From Fredinandcohnia onubensis (lineage in GTDB: Bacteria; Bacillota; Bacilli; Bacillales; Bacillaceae_L): a DNA stretch of 64,000 nt. Both the position numbers and the translations under genes were made by a program. Shown in pieces: positions 43,333 through 53,157 of this stretch; positions within the stretch are counted from its first letter, which is position 1; each line of letters opens with the position of its first letter. The notes under the pieces are model-generated. The model did no database searches, was not told the origin of the DNA, and was given only the letters and a program-made list of their open reading frames with translations. The stretch spans positions 1 to 64,000 of the forward strand of contig NZ_JAPSKV010000003.1 of assembly GCF_031181385.1 (NCBI RefSeq), in the 5' to 3' direction.

Positions 43333-45207
43333 GTGAGTACTGTAGCTCAGAAAAAAGGATTTGGCGCTACTTTATGGGATTATTTAACAACCGTTGACCA
43401 TAAAAAGATTGCTAAACTTTATTTAATAGCAGGTGGATTCTTCTTCCTTTTAGGAGGAATCGAAGCTCTTATTATTCGTATTCAACTTGCTGTACCAGAC
43501 AATAATTTTGTAACTGCTGGTTTTTTCAATGAAATCATTACAATGCATGGTACAACAATGATTTTCTTGGCAGCCATGCCGCTTTTATTAGGATTTATGA
43601 ATGCCGTCATGCCCCTTCAAATAGGTGCACGTGACGTTGCCTTTCCATTTGTTAATGCTTTAGGTTTCTGGTTATTCTTCTTTGGAGGGGTATTCTTAAA
43701 CCTAAGTTGGTTTATGGGTGGCGCACCTGATGCAGGTTGGACTTCATACGCTTCACTTGCATTACACTCCGAAGGTCACGGTATTGATTTCTATGTACTA
43801 GGTCTTCAAATTTCAGGTATCGGTACTTTAATTGGTGGAATTAACTTCTTAGCGACTATTATCACAATGAGAGCACCTGGTATGACTTATATGCGTATGC
43901 CATTATTTACATGGACTACGTTTGTTGCATCAGCATTAATACTATTTGCATTCCCTCCATTAACTGTAGGGTTGTTATTAATGATGTTTGACCGTATCTT
44001 TGGTACTGCGTTTTTCGTTCCATCAATGGGCGGAAACACAATTATTTGGGAGCATTTATTCTGGATCTTCGGTCACCCAGAAGTTTATATCTTAATTCTT
44101 CCAGCGTTTGGTATTTTCTCTGAGATTTTTGCTACATTCTCAAGAAAAAGACTATTCGGATACTCTTCAATGGTATTCGCAACAGTATTAATTGGTTTCT
44201 TAGGATTCATGGTGTGGGCTCACCACATGTTTACAACTGGTCTAGGACCAATTGCGAACGCAATTTTCGCGGTTGCTACTATGGCAATTGCTGTACCGAC
44301 TGGTATTAAAATCTTTAACTGGCTCTTCACAATGTGGGGCGGTTCATTAAGTTTCACAACACCTATGTTATATGCGGCTGCTTTTATTCCGTCATTCATC
44401 ATGGGAGGAGTAACAGGGGTTATGTTAGCATCTGCTCCAGCAGACTATCAGTACCATGATTCTTATTTCGTTGTTGCTCACTTCCACTATGTAATCGTAG
44501 GTGGGGTTGTACTTGCAGTATTTGCAGGGGCACACTACTGGTGGCCAAAAATGTTTGGAAAAATGCTTAACGATACTCTTGGAAAAGTAACTTTCTGGTT
44601 ATTCCTAATTGGTTTCCATTTAACATTCTTTATCCAACATTTCCTTGGTTTAATGGGTATGCCACGTCGTGTATTCACATTCTTACCAAACCATGGTTGG
44701 GAACTTGGAAACTTAATCAGTTCTATTGGTGCTATTTTCATGGCATTAGGTGTAATTGTTCTTCTTTATAATATTGTTATCACATCAATTAAAGGAGAAA
44801 ATGCAACAGCTGATGCATGGGAAGATGGCCGTACTCTAGAGTGGGCTATTTCATCACCACCACCGGAGTATAACTTTAAGCAATTACCTTTAGTCCGTGG
44901 ATTAGATCCTTTATGGGTAGAAAAAATGCAAGGCAAGAAAGAGATGACTCCAGCAGAACCACTTGGAGACATTCATATGCCAAACAGTTCAATCCTGCCT
45001 TTCATCATTTCTTTAGGACTATTTGTTGCAGCATTCGGTTTCTTACACCATCCAGATGGTGTTAGCTGGTCAGTTCCAGTTATGATTATTGGAGGAATCA
45101 TTACTTTTGGTGCGATGCTACTACGCTCAATTATCGATGATCATGGATACCACATTCACAAAGAAGAATTAATGGATGATGATGACAAGAAAGGGGTTGA
45201 GGCATAA
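43333..45207 (+). CDS. ctaD: cytochrome caa3 oxidase subunit I
   Basis: HGTTMIF, WIFGHPEVYI, FVVAHFHYV. Confidence 0.96.
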   Translation: MSTVAQKKGFGATLWDYLTTVDHKKIAKLYLIAGGFFFLLGGIEALIIRIQLAVPDNNFVTAGFFNEIITMHGTTMIFLAAMPLLLGFMNAVMPLQIGARDVAFPFVNALGFWLFFFGGVFLNLSWFMGGAPDAGWTSYASLALHSEGHGIDFYVLGLQISGIGTLIGGINFLATIITMRAPGMTYMRMPLFTWTTFVASALILFAFPPLTVGLLLMMFDRIFGTAFFVPSMGGNTIIWEHLFWIFGHPEVYILILPAFGIFSEIFATFSRKRLFGYSSMVFATVLIGFLGFMVWAHHMFTTGLGPIANAIFAVATMAIAVPTGIKIFNWLFTMWGGSLSFTTPMLYAAAFIPSFIMGGVTGVMLASAPADYQYHDSYFVVAHFHYVIVGGVVLAVFAGAHYWWPKMFGKMLNDTLGKVTFWLFLIGFHLTFFIQHFLGLMGMPRRVFTFLPNHGWELGNLISSIGAIFMALGVIVLLYNIVITSIKGENATADAWEDGRTLEWAISSPPPEYNFKQLPLVRGLDPLWVEKMQGKKEMTPAEPLGDIHMPNSSILPFIISLGLFVAAFGFLHHPDGVSWSVPVMIIGGIITFGAMLLRSIIDDHGYHIHKEELMDDDDKKGVEA

Positions 45208-45827
45208 TGCATGTAGAAGAAAAATTAACAGCTGAAACTTTTCCTGCAGAGCCTGAGAAAGCGACCCTTGAAGGAAAAAATAAATTTATCGGTTTTTGGC
45301 TCTTCCTTGGAGGCGAAACAGTTTTATTCGCTTCCCTCTTTGCAACTTATTTAGCATTAAACAAGAGTAATGGTACAGGTCCATCGTCACAGGATTTATT
45401 TGAAATACCACTTGCTTTTACGATGACAATGATTCTTTTAACAAGTTCTTTAACAAGTGTGTACTCTATGTACCATATGAAGAACTTTAACTTTAAGAAA
45501 ATGCAACTTTGGTTGGGGCTAACTGTACTACTTGGTGCAGCTTTCCTAGGATTGGAAATTTACGAATTTAACCACTATGTACATTTAGGTCATACAATCA
45601 CAGGTAGTGCATTTGGTTCTGCTTTCTATTTATTAGTTGGAACTCACGGTGCTCACGTACTATTTGGACTTTGTTGGGCTCTTGCACTTATGATTCGAAA
45701 CGCGAACCGTGGATTAGACTTGTATAATGCACCTAAGTTTTATGTCTTTAGCCTTTACTGGCACTTTATTGACGTAGTGTGGGTGTTCATCTTTACTGTT
45801 GTATATCTAATGGGAATGGTGGGATAA
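45207..45827 (+). CDS. ctaE: cytochrome caa3 oxidase subunit III
   Basis: COX3 motifs GTHGAHVLFGL, YWHFIDVVW. Start overlaps ctaD stop. Confidence 0.93.
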   Translation: MHVEEKLTAETFPAEPEKATLEGKNKFIGFWLFLGGETVLFASLFATYLALNKSNGTGPSSQDLFEIPLAFTMTMILLTSSLTSVYSMYHMKNFNFKKMQLWLGLTVLLGAAFLGLEIYEFNHYVHLGHTITGSAFGSAFYLLVGTHGAHVLFGLCWALALMIRNANRGLDLYNAPKFYVFSLYWHFIDVVWVFIFTVVYLMGMVG

Positions 45828-45831
45828 ACAC

Positions 45832-46158
45832 ATGGCAAATAATTCTAATAATACAAATGTTGATTTAGCCTATCGTAGAAGAAAAAGTGCGGAAGAAATG
45901 AAGCACCATGTCATTTCTTTTGCTCTCATGATATTCCTTACTATTATTGCCTTTATTGCAGTTGGATATGGTGAATTTTCACCTTGGTTTGTAGTACCAT
46001 TTATCCTTCTATTAGCTGTAATTCAGGTTATCTTACAATTGTATTACTTCATGCACATGAATCATAAAGGACATGAAGCACCAAAAATGTTCATGTTTTC
46101 AGGAATATTAATAGCTGCTGTTACTGTTCTATGCTTTATGACAATCATTTGGTGGTAA
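45832..46158 (+). CDS. ctaF: cytochrome caa3 oxidase subunit IV
   Basis: 108 aa, LQLYYFMHMNHKGHE; operon position. Confidence 0.9.
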   Translation: MANNSNNTNVDLAYRRRKSAEEMKHHVISFALMIFLTIIAFIAVGYGEFSPWFVVPFILLLAVIQVILQLYYFMHMNHKGHEAPKMFMFSGILIAAVTVLCFMTIIWW

Positions 46159-46304
46159 GAATCGGAGAAAGTCGGTGTAAAAACCGACTTTCTTTTTTTA
46201 GACACTAAATGTTCATAAATGGTTTGTTTGCATGGCTATTTCCCTAGAGGTATAATTAATAGTATGTTTACATTGTTTATATTATTAAGAGGGGTGAGAT
46301 GGAG

Positions 46305-47204
46305 ATGTCTATAGATATCTTTGGTTTTCGGGCATTATGGAGTCCCTATTATTTAGTTTCGCTTTTAGTCATTACAATTCTATATTTTATGATAGTGGGT
46401 CCTTGGAGACATCGATTTGCTCATTCTGAACCTACGTCGATTAAAACAAAGATTTTATTTGTGATCGGAATTGCACTTCTTTATTTTTGTAAAGGAAGTC
46501 CGATTGATTTACTAGGCCATATGACCATGACTGCTCATATGACACAAATGGCTACACTTTATTTAATAGTACCGACATTTTTTATTTTGGGTGTACCTAG
46601 TTGGTTATGGAGAACCTTTATAAATCTCAAAGTTATAAAGCCACTTTTTAGTTTTTTCACAAAGCCTTTAATTGCTTTAGTTGTATTTAACGGTTCATTT
46701 TCTTTATATCATATCCCACTCATTTTTGACTTTGTAAAAACCAACGTGTTCATTCATGCTGCAACAACGACTTTTATTTTTATTGCTGCTTTCTTTATGT
46801 GGTGGCCTTTAATTAATAAATTAGAAGAGTGGAACACGTTGAGTGGACTTAAAAAAGTTGGTTACATTTTTGCTGACGGTATGTTATTAACACCTGCTTG
46901 TGCACTTATTATTTTTTCAGATGTAGCTATGTATTCAACATATACAGAGCTTGGTTCATGGGTAACTGCTCTAGAACTCTGTGTACCAGCCTCTATGCTA
47001 GCCAGTTTAAATCTTACTGGACCAGAGATGTTTAATTTCATGCCACCACTCGAAGACCAACGTACTGGTGGCGTTGTTATGAAAATTATTCAAGAGTTTG
47101 TTTATGCGATTTTACTAGCGAAAGTATTCTTTGAATGGGTTCGTAAGGAACGTGAGGAAGAAAAAATACTTGACGAGCAATTACTCAAGCCCCAAACAAA
47201 TTAA
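46305..47204 (+). CDS. ctaG: cytochrome c oxidase assembly factor CtaG
   Basis: Multi-TM; GFRALWSPYYL; HMTMTAHMTQMATLYLIVP. Confidence 0.9.
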   Translation: MSIDIFGFRALWSPYYLVSLLVITILYFMIVGPWRHRFAHSEPTSIKTKILFVIGIALLYFCKGSPIDLLGHMTMTAHMTQMATLYLIVPTFFILGVPSWLWRTFINLKVIKPLFSFFTKPLIALVVFNGSFSLYHIPLIFDFVKTNVFIHAATTTFIFIAAFFMWWPLINKLEEWNTLSGLKKVGYIFADGMLLTPACALIIFSDVAMYSTYTELGSWVTALELCVPASMLASLNLTGPEMFNFMPPLEDQRTGGVVMKIIQEFVYAILLAKVFFEWVRKEREEEKILDEQLLKPQTN

Positions 47205-47242
47205 TAAAAAATATAGAGAGAACGATGTGAGAGAGGTTAACT

Positions 47243-47704
47243 ATGAATTTACCGATTCTGCCTACAGTGAGCACCATTTTTATTGTTTTGAGTGCACTAA
47301 CAGTTGCCATCGGTTGGTATTTAATTAAACAAAAAAGAATTGATGCACATAAAAAAGCGATGACGACTGCTGCTATATTTGCTTTGATTTTTTTCATTAT
47401 CTATATGTCGAGAACGGTATTTGTCGGAAATACTTCTTTTGGCGGACCTGACGATGTTAAGATATATTATACGATCTTTTTAATTTTTCATATATTCTTG
47501 GCAACAACAGGAGCAATATTCGGAGTGATTACATTATACCTTGGCTTTAAAAACAAGATTGCAAAACACCGCAAGTTGGGACCCATCACAAGCATCATAT
47601 GGTTTTTTACAGCCTTGACAGGTGTAGCGGTTTATTTCTTGTTGTATGTCTTTTACAAGGGTGGAGAAACAACATCGATGTTAAAAGCAATTTTAGGTTT
47701 TTAA
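47243..47704 (+). CDS. ctaM: DUF420 membrane protein (CtaM/YozB-like)
   Basis: Four TM segments; HKKAMTTAAIFALIFFIIYMSRT, HIFLATTGAIFGVITLYLGF. Confidence 0.8.
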   Translation: MNLPILPTVSTIFIVLSALTVAIGWYLIKQKRIDAHKKAMTTAAIFALIFFIIYMSRTVFVGNTSFGGPDDVKIYYTIFLIFHIFLATTGAIFGVITLYLGFKNKIAKHRKLGPITSIIWFFTALTGVAVYFLLYVFYKGGETTSMLKAILGF

Positions 47705-47736
47705 ACAATGGTAGAATGGATTGTTTGTAATATGTA

Positions 47737-47777
47737 TAAGGTGTTCTAGAATACAATATTCTAGAGCACCTTTTTAT
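47737..47777 (+). terminator. Rho-independent terminator after cta cluster
   Basis: AAGGTGTTCTAGAATA-CAA-TATTCTAGAGCACCTTTTT. Confidence 0.85.
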
Positions 47778-47827
47778 TTTGTTATTCTATGCACATAACG
47801 TATCTTTCTTAGAGGGGAGTGTTAAGG

Positions 47828-48337
47828 ATGATTGAGATCTTTACAGAAAACTTATTATTGGTTCCATGTTCTTTGGATATTGCCAAGTCATTAGTTTTTC
47901 ATCGCAAAGAACTTGAAAAACGATCACCTATAACGATTCCACAAAATTGGCCATCTCCATTAATAACAGGTATTCTTCCGTTTTATATAGAAAAGCTTGA
48001 AAAGGATGAAAATCAGTATGGCTGGGGATTATGGCTAATCATTAATTATGCCGATAAACGGATTATTGGCGATATTTATCTTCATGGAAAACCAGATAAG
48101 AAAGGTAATGTCCAATTGACGTATACAATGAATAGAGAATATCAAAAAACAAAATTAACTTATGAGGCGGTGGACGCTTTAATTGATTGGCTTGTTACAC
48201 AAGCGGATGCAAAAAAAGTACTTATGGAATGTAGTGATAGTAACTATCAATCAATCCAGCTTTTTGAAAAGCTAGGTATGAGATGTACAAAGAAGGATGG
48301 TAAGTTTTTAACTTGGGAACTTCGTAAAGTGATTTAA
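47828..48337 (+). CDS. GNAT family N-acetyltransferase
   Basis: RRI-type acetyltransferase layout (ADKRIIGDIYLHG...EYQKTKLTYEAVDALIDWL...SIQLFEKLGM). ATG with RBS AGGGGAG. Confidence 0.8.
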   Translation: MIEIFTENLLLVPCSLDIAKSLVFHRKELEKRSPITIPQNWPSPLITGILPFYIEKLEKDENQYGWGLWLIINYADKRIIGDIYLHGKPDKKGNVQLTYTMNREYQKTKLTYEAVDALIDWLVTQADAKKVLMECSDSNYQSIQLFEKLGMRCTKKDGKFLTWELRKVI

Positions 48338-48399
48338 TTAGAATAATTTTTCTAGACTAGTGCCCAATTCATTCCTTATTGCATATGGTAGGAGTAACC

Positions 48400-48801
48400 A
48401 TGGTGGTCTTGAAATTGAGAAGGAGTGTGGTTGGGGTGGTAAGAAAATCATTGGAAAATGGTTCGCTATATATTAAGAATGATGTATTAGCAATGATTGC
48501 ATCAATTTGTGCCGAAGATATTGAAGGGGTTACGATTGTATCAGGATTAAAGGATGGAGTCTCTGGAATTCTTAATCGGAACTTTCATAAAAATGGTACT
48601 ACTGTAATCGAAGATGAAGAAGAAGGGATTGCCCTTGAGGTAAAAATCGCCATTGAATACGGCTTAGAAATAAAAAAGACATGTGAACTCCTGCAATTAG
48701 CGATTTTACATGAGATAAAAAGTATGACCGGGATCAGTTTATCTAGTCTTACAATTAAAGTGGAAGGTCTTACTAATAAACAACCACTATCAACAACGTA
48801 A
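48400..48801 (+). CDS. Asp23/Gls24 family envelope stress response protein
   Basis: LEVKIAIEYGLEIKKTCELLQLAILHEIKSMTGISLSSLTIKVEGL. ATG after GGTAGGAG. Confidence 0.75.
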   Translation: MVVLKLRRSVVGVVRKSLENGSLYIKNDVLAMIASICAEDIEGVTIVSGLKDGVSGILNRNFHKNGTTVIEDEEEGIALEVKIAIEYGLEIKKTCELLQLAILHEIKSMTGISLSSLTIKVEGLTNKQPLSTT

Positions 48802-48842
48802 AAAAAGGAACAGTTACGACTGTTCCTTTTTCCTTGCAATTT

Positions 48843-48912
48843 GTTTAGTTCTAGTCGCCATTGGCTCGAGGTTATGAGCCGATAATCGGGCGCCTTGCAC
48901 TTTTCGTTCTTA
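48843..48912. repeat. dispersed intergenic repeat, short/degenerate copy B
   Basis: TTCTAGTCGCCATTGGCTCGAGG...GGGCGCCTTGCACTTTTCG, similar ends to copies A and C. Confidence 0.5.
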
Positions 48913-49278
48913 TGCGTTTACAACCGCATCAATATTTTCTTTTACTTTTGCTAAAATGCGTTCACATTGATCTACTAATGCTTTAGGGAAAACTTCATCT
49001 TCGCCATATTCGACACCATGTGGGTAATAATACTTACCAACGAAAGGTGTGAGTAATTTAACGATTGCATCAGTTGCATTTTCTTCGATTACTCCCTCAA
49101 CTGCATGACCTTGTACACGAAGGTAGTATATATCACCTTTAATTTCAAACTTACGGTCGTATGTAATTCTCTCGTAATCCCACTGACCTGCAAGAATAAA
49201 ACCTTCTGATCTCATTATGTCAGTTAATCTTGGTAATTCGATTGTTACGTTTTCAATCCCCGTATTCTCAAATCTCAT
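48910..49278 (-). CDS. ylbA: YugN-like family protein (YlbA)
   Basis: MRFENTGIENVTIELPRLTDIMRSEGFILAGQWDYERITYDRKFE; precedes ylbB/ylbC. Confidence 0.82.
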   Translation of the reverse strand: MRFENTGIENVTIELPRLTDIMRSEGFILAGQWDYERITYDRKFEIKGDIYYLRVQGHAVEGVIEENATDAIVKLLTPFVGKYYYPHGVEYGEDEVFPKALVDQCERILAKVKENIDAVVNA

Positions 49279-49451
49279 TTAATATCCCTCCAAAAACCGT
49301 CAAACAACGATTTATATGTTCTCAGTATAATAATAGTACGAAAACATACAAGTTGCAACGTTTGACATTAATATGTCACGAAAAATAAAAAATTATTTTA
49401 TGTGGAATTTCTTCAGTTTTGGTCAAACTAACATAGAAAGGAGGGACAAAG

Positions 49452-50069
49452 ATGAAGAAATTTCTTTTAATCGTTACAGGTTTATTTTTTATTTTAAGTG
49501 GTCCAATGATTGCGAATGGACAAGGTACGACTACATACACCGTGCAGCCAGGTGATACTTTATGGAAGATTTCTGTACGCTATCAAGTTGGTTTGTCCGA
49601 AATCATTTCAGCAAACCCGCAGTTTAGAAACCCTAACCTCATTTATCCGGGTCAAAAGGTAACAATTCCAATTCTAGATAATGTCAAAAGCGTTGAGAAT
49701 CAGGTTATCTCTTTAACCAATCAACAACGTGCAAAATATGGATTACCTGCATTGAAGATTGATTGGGAACTGTCACGTGTGGCACGTTATAAATCTGTGG
49801 ATATGAGAGATCGGAACTATTTTGACCATACTTCACCTACATATGGCTCACCATTTACGATGATGCGAAACTTTGGGATTTCTTATCGAACAGCAGCTGA
49901 AAATATTGCCGCTGGACAAAGAACACCTCAAGAAGTTGTGAACGCGTGGATGAACAGCCCTGGACATCGAGCAAATATTCTAAAACGAGATGTTACGCAT
50001 ATTGGTGTAGGGTATGCAGAAGGTGGTTCAAAAAGACATTATTGGACCCAAATGTTTATCGGTAAATAA
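49452..50069 (+). CDS. LysM + CAP (SCP/PR1) domain secreted protein
   Basis: Signal peptide, LysM (YTVQPGDTLWKISVRYQVGLSEIISANP), CAP (NQQRAKYGLPALKIDWELSRVARYKSVDM...GHRANILKR). Confidence 0.88.
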   Translation: MKKFLLIVTGLFFILSGPMIANGQGTTTYTVQPGDTLWKISVRYQVGLSEIISANPQFRNPNLIYPGQKVTIPILDNVKSVENQVISLTNQQRAKYGLPALKIDWELSRVARYKSVDMRDRNYFDHTSPTYGSPFTMMRNFGISYRTAAENIAAGQRTPQEVVNAWMNSPGHRANILKRDVTHIGVGYAEGGSKRHYWTQMFIGK

Positions 50070-50104
50070 GATTAAAAAAGTGAGTGCCTAAAAAGGAGGA
50101 TACA

Positions 50105-50530
50105 ATGGAATCTGTTCGTGATGTAATGAGTACTGAAGTTGAATATTGTACGCCCCTTGATAATGTGTATGAAGTAGCAGTTAAAATGAAGGATTTAGAT
50201 GTTGGTGCAATTCCTATATTAGAAGATCAAAAATTAATCGGAATGATCACTGATCGCGATTTAGTTGTACGAGGGTATGCCGAAAAAAGATCAGGCTCCA
50301 ATCAAGTAACAAATGTGATGAGTGATAATCTTGTAACATGTTCACCTGATACTTCGCTTGAAGAAGCATCCGAATTGATGGCAAAATATCAAATTAGACG
50401 TTTACCAGTCGTTGAGAATGGTCAATTAGTCGGGATTGTATCATTAGGTGACTTGGCAACAAATAAAATGTCAGATAATCATGCAGGAGAAGCATTAAGT
50501 GACATATCTGAACAGGACCAACTCCACTAA
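50105..50530 (+). CDS. ylbB: CBS domain protein YlbB
   Basis: Two CBS repeats (VRDVMSTEV; VTNVMSDNLV). ATG after AAGGAGG. Confidence 0.88.
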   Translation: MESVRDVMSTEVEYCTPLDNVYEVAVKMKDLDVGAIPILEDQKLIGMITDRDLVVRGYAEKRSGSNQVTNVMSDNLVTCSPDTSLEEASELMAKYQIRRLPVVENGQLVGIVSLGDLATNKMSDNHAGEALSDISEQDQLH

Positions 50531-50633
50531 AGTAACAGGCGCCAAATTGGTGCCTGTTTTATTATTCTTTCATTTAACGCATAAATCTAGGAAAAGTTTA
50601 ATATATATGATAGAAAATGATTGATGTTAGGAA

Positions 50634-51701
50634 GTGGTTCTTCTGAAATTAGCTAAGATTGCAGTTACTATCTTACTTTTAGCTTCTAGCATTTATTATA
50701 TTTCTATTAAACACGGAAGAACAGAAATAGTGAATGGAATGAACGATAATAAGTTGTTATCGAACCATGTAAATCCTGAAAAAACCACTTTACCCTATCA
50801 AAAGGAGATTCATCAATTTGATGGGCTCTATTCGTTCATTGGAGTGGAGAGTTCAAAAATAGTAGAAATACTCGGTGAGCCCAACCGAATAGACCGTTCA
50901 TCCTATGATTATAATTGGTGGGTGTACAACTCTACCCCACAAAATTATATCCAGGTGGGGATTGAAAATGACCGTGTTGTTACCGTGTTTGGAACAGGGA
51001 ATGATGTAAAAGTTGAACCATTTAAGATTGGACAACCTATTGCAGAGTTACGTTCAAAAGGCTTAATAAAACCTAAAATCTCTTTGAATGTGGATAAAAA
51101 TCCATATCGATTTGAGTTAACTGAAGAAGAAATGAATGCTAGACCTTTGATTGCGATGGGGAATGTATATGTACAAGTATATGTGGATACTTTTACGAAT
51201 GAGATTTCGAGCATTCGTTTTTTAGATGGAGAGACGCTGATTAAGCTTCGTCCCTATGAATTAGCGTATCGAGGTGAATTACTGTCCGCAAAAGAAGTTT
51301 CAAAGGTAGAATGGAAGGAAGTAGAACAAGGAAACTCAGCACAAATCCTAGATATAACCAATGTGATACGTACTAGACATGGACTTCACCCACTAAAAGT
51401 GGATGAAAAGTTAGCTAGTGTTGCTTATTTACATAGTAAAGATATGAGTACGAATGAATATTTTGACCATACTTCGCCAACAAAGGGTGGACTAGCTGAC
51501 CGCCTAGCTGATGGAGAGGTAAGCTATCAACTTGCGGGAGAAAATATTGCTGCCAAATATGTTGACGGTATTGCAGCTGTTGAAGGATGGCTTAATAGTG
51601 AAGGACATCGTGAGACTCTTTTAAGTGAGGAATACAACTTTCTTGGGGTTGGGGTATACGAAAAATACTATACCCAAAACTTTATTCAAAAATGGGAGTA
51701 G
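50634..51701 (+). CDS. ylbC: CAP-domain membrane-anchored protein YlbC
   Basis: N-terminal TM, CAP-associated domain, CAP domain (NVIRTRHGLHPLKVDEKLASVAYLHSKDM...GHRETLL). Confidence 0.85.
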   Translation: MVLLKLAKIAVTILLLASSIYYISIKHGRTEIVNGMNDNKLLSNHVNPEKTTLPYQKEIHQFDGLYSFIGVESSKIVEILGEPNRIDRSSYDYNWWVYNSTPQNYIQVGIENDRVVTVFGTGNDVKVEPFKIGQPIAELRSKGLIKPKISLNVDKNPYRFELTEEEMNARPLIAMGNVYVQVYVDTFTNEISSIRFLDGETLIKLRPYELAYRGELLSAKEVSKVEWKEVEQGNSAQILDITNVIRTRHGLHPLKVDEKLASVAYLHSKDMSTNEYFDHTSPTKGGLADRLADGEVSYQLAGENIAAKYVDGIAAVEGWLNSEGHRETLLSEEYNFLGVGVYEKYYTQNFIQKWE

Positions 51702-51734
51702 ATAAAAAGTAAGCAATACAACTTGGTGTATTGC

Positions 51735-51914
51735 TTACTTTTTATTTATGTTGGTTTGGTATTTGATGAACTGGAAATGATCCTTTGTCCATTCACCAAT
51801 ACACGAAATTTCATCACCTATTTTAATTTGAGCAGGTGAATGTCCATCCCTTAGTGGAATGATCCGTTTAGCTTTAATAATGCCTGTGGCCGTATTTATT
51901 TTTAATTCTGTCAC
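51735..51914 (-). CDS. small protein, 59 aa, unknown function
   Basis: Unlisted GTG ORF VTELKINTATGIIKAKRIIPLRDGHSPAQIKIGDEISCIGEWTKDHFQFIKYQTNINKK. Start overlaps the upstream ORF stop (GTGA). Confidence 0.55.
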   Translation of the reverse strand: MTELKINTATGIIKAKRIIPLRDGHSPAQIKIGDEISCIGEWTKDHFQFIKYQTNINKK

Positions 51915-52099
51915 AAGGATGAATTTATGATAATAATACGTTGTTTTTCTTCATTCTTACTGATAACTCGACCTTTGATTACGGCTTCCTCTTTTAAATT
52001 CTCAAGAGCTTTCCAGCTTTCCTCATATTTCTTTCTTTCCTTTTTTGAAAGTACATAAAAATAGACAATTATGAGTGGAATAACAATGGCTGTAACCAT
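51911..52099 (-). CDS. small single-TM protein, unknown function
   Basis: 62 aa, N-terminal TM VTAIVIPLIIVYFYVL; RBS GAGGTG upstream. Confidence 0.6.
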   Translation of the reverse strand: MVTAIVIPLIIVYFYVLSKKERKKYEESWKALENLKEEAVIKGRVISKNEEKQRIIIINSSL

Positions 52100-52111
52100 T
52101 CCTACACCTCG

Positions 52112-52609
52112 TTATTTTTTGCTTGGACGGTCAATGATAAAGAAACTGCCTGTTGCATGAGCAATTAATGTTCCATCGTCACGGAATACTCTTCCCTCAG
52201 TCACGCATATTTTTGAACCTCTATGTATCATTTGCGCGACACAGCGTAATTCTTTTCCGATTCCTGGAGCCACATAATTAATTTTCATTTCAGTTGTTAC
52301 GGCTGCTTTATCATGTGGGAGGACCTGGTGAACTACTGACCCCATTGCAGAATCTAGGAGAGTTGCTGTAATTCCCCCATGGACGATTTTTAATGGGTTT
52401 TGAATTAGCTCCGTATTAGGAATGGTAATTTCATAGGTTTGAACATCAAGGATTTTTCGACTTGTTTGTAATAAGGCGCCAATATAAGATCCATTTTGTT
52501 TTGTTTGTTTACGGATTACTGCATCAATTACTTGTTCTAATGCCTGCTTTTCTTCTTCATTTGCCTCAACGAAAAATGTTTGTAATTTTTGTAGGATACG
52601 ATCTTCCAT
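52112..52609 (-). CDS. PaaI-family hotdog-fold thioesterase
   Basis: IVHGGITATLLDSAMGSVVHQV, hotdog family hallmark. Confidence 0.85.
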   Translation of the reverse strand: MEDRILQKLQTFFVEANEEEKQALEQVIDAVIRKQTKQNGSYIGALLQTSRKILDVQTYEITIPNTELIQNPLKIVHGGITATLLDSAMGSVVHQVLPHDKAAVTTEMKINYVAPGIGKELRCVAQMIHRGSKICVTEGRVFRDDGTLIAHATGSFFIIDRPSKK

Positions 52610-52753
52610 GATAGTTACCTCAAATCCATAATATTTTTATTATTCTTATTTTAACAATGATATTGGGCTTAATGCAATTTAAAATGGGCGAACAAATCAA
52701 TTTATTAAAGATAAACTATAGTAGGCAATCGTATGAAAAAGAGGTGATTGGTA

Positions 52754-53142
52754 TGGGAAAAAAACTTCATCCATCCGTTCAAGAATTTAAATCTTTTGTT
52801 AAAAAACATCCAATTCTGGTTCAGGAAGTCCGTAAAGGAGCACTTAACTGGCAGGAAGTATATGAAGATTGGTATATACTTGGTGAGAATGATGAGAAGT
52901 GGGAAAAATATAAAAGTAACAACAGTAAGACAGAAGAAAGTGACAAAGAAGATTTTATTGGGAAGATCTTTTCATCCTTTAAAAATGCCGATATGAATAA
53001 TATACAGCAGCAAATCTCAAATGTAAGTGAAGCCATTTCAACGATTCAAGCAGTCATCCATCAGTTTCGTGGAGAAGAAAAGCACAATCAAGGGCAGTCT
53101 TCGCACCGACCTCCTCAACCGTTTGCCTTTCGAAAAGATTAG
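52754..53142 (+). CDS. ylbD: YlbD-type spore coat protein
   Basis: MGKKLHPSVQEFKSFVKKHPILVQEVRKGALNWQEVYEDWYILGENDEKW; RBS AAGAGGTGA. Confidence 0.82.
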
Positions 53143-53157
53143 GCGAGAAGGGAGAGC

